The notes under the pieces were generated by a model. The model ran no database searches and was not told where the DNA came from. It saw nothing but the letters and a program-made list of their open reading frames with translations. The translations under genes and the position numbers were made by a program. 31,630 nt of DNA from Candidatus Pollutiaquabacter sp. (GTDB lineage: Bacteria > Bacteroidota > Bacteroidia > AKYH767-A > 2013-40CM-41-45), in assembly GCA_903854075.1 (NCBI GenBank), contig CAINVI010000134.1, forward strand, positions 1-31,630, written 5' to 3'. Positions 31,452-31,630 of the stretch are shown here, in pieces. Position 1 is the stretch's first letter, and every line of letters starts with the position of its first letter.

Positions 31452-31630
31452 GTGCCAACGATAGTAAAATTCGAAGAACTTCCTTGTTGGCAATTAGCCA
31501 GAAAGCTGACCAATGAATTTTATTCATTGTCTTCGATCGGGCAGATGTCAAAGGATTATTCACTCAGAGATCAAATGAGAAAATCTGTTGTTTCCATTAT
31601 GTCTAATGTAGCTGAAGGTTTTGAAAGAAA
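31452..31630 (+). CDS. Four-helix-bundle (S23/IVP-like) protein, cut by window edge
   Basis: 59 complete codons are visible from the GTG at 31452; the frame is closed upstream by a TAA at 31434, so this is the only reasonable start. The protein opens VKFEELPCWQLARKLTNEFY, then KDYSLRDQMRKSVVSIMSNV and AEGFERK-like residues, the hallmark of the 'four helix bundle protein' family related to the 23S rRNA intervening-sequence protein. In 23S rRNA these sit inside intervening sequences; elsewhere they are scattered as small mobile-looking genes of unknown function, and a diversity-generating-retroelement relative (avd) binds nucleic acid. No rRNA is visible here. It follows the heptamer repeat and lies within the expected suf operon. 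Confidence 0.88.
   Translation, partial: MPTIVKFEELPCWQLARKLTNEFYSLSSIGQMSKDYSLRDQMRKSVVSIMSNVAEGFER

Noticed and set aside
1..31630. tRNA, rRNA, transposase, integrase or phage genes
   Set aside because: None was recognised on either strand.

Overview
The window looks like the chromosome of a Bacteroidota (Bacteroidetes) bacterium. The evidence is a gliding-motility lipoprotein (GldH), two proteins ending in the C-terminal sorting domain of the type IX secretion system (T9SS), and a RicT/PSP1 protein of the Bacteroidota type. Many genes are also preceded by the phylum's TAnnTTTG -7 promoter box rather than a sigma70 promoter. I cannot place it more finely than an environmental member of the Chitinophagales/Sphingobacteriales/Saprospirales range. 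Apart from the two ends, most of it is ordinary single-copy chromosome. I see no rRNA, tRNA, CRISPR array, transposase or phage gene.

Layout. 1-1010: the C-terminal part of a membrane sensor histidine kinase. 1047-5932: a mostly minus-strand housekeeping block (holB, ricT, gldH, rluF), with a plus-strand DUF2490 outer-membrane protein inserted between holB and ricT. 5932-7787: pgk, divergent from holB, converging on cvpA. 7899-10344: a 2-oxoglutarate/Fe(II) oxygenase, an exported protein whose reading frame starts oddly at a T9 run, and a DUF3050 haem-oxygenase-like protein. 10408-13699: a TerB/J-domain protein, a small conserved protein, a lipoprotein, an exported cyclophilin and pheS. 13706-16216: rbfA, a SAM methyltransferase and an FtsX/LolCE-type permease, as one minus-strand operon. 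16322-18148: an MsbA-like ABC exporter.

18237-26593 is the most distinctive part: four consecutive plus-strand genes for a DUF1800 protein, a DUF1501 protein with a T9SS sorting domain, a small exported protein with DAFRHAYW/AHE/MDLFNN motifs, and a 1448-residue protein. The last carries five lamin-tail domains around a CotH kinase-like domain and also ends in a T9SS sorting domain. Together they look like a cell-surface or extracellular module of unknown purpose.

26669-31630: an aminopeptidase P, thiL, a 429-base intergenic region rich in inverted and direct repeats, and the start of the suf iron-sulfur operon (A-type carrier, sufB). Right after sufB come five tandem copies of the heptamer ATTCAAN and then a four-helix-bundle (S23/IVP-like) gene cut by the window edge. 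That gene sits where sufC would normally be expected.

A recurring regulatory pattern is visible. At eight genes the TAnnTTTG box (six exact, two with one mismatch) lies only 4-6 bases before the start codon, which predicts leaderless or nearly leaderless mRNAs. At five others it lies 18-35 bases upstream. These boxes also fix the start codons of several genes whose reading frames extend further upstream.
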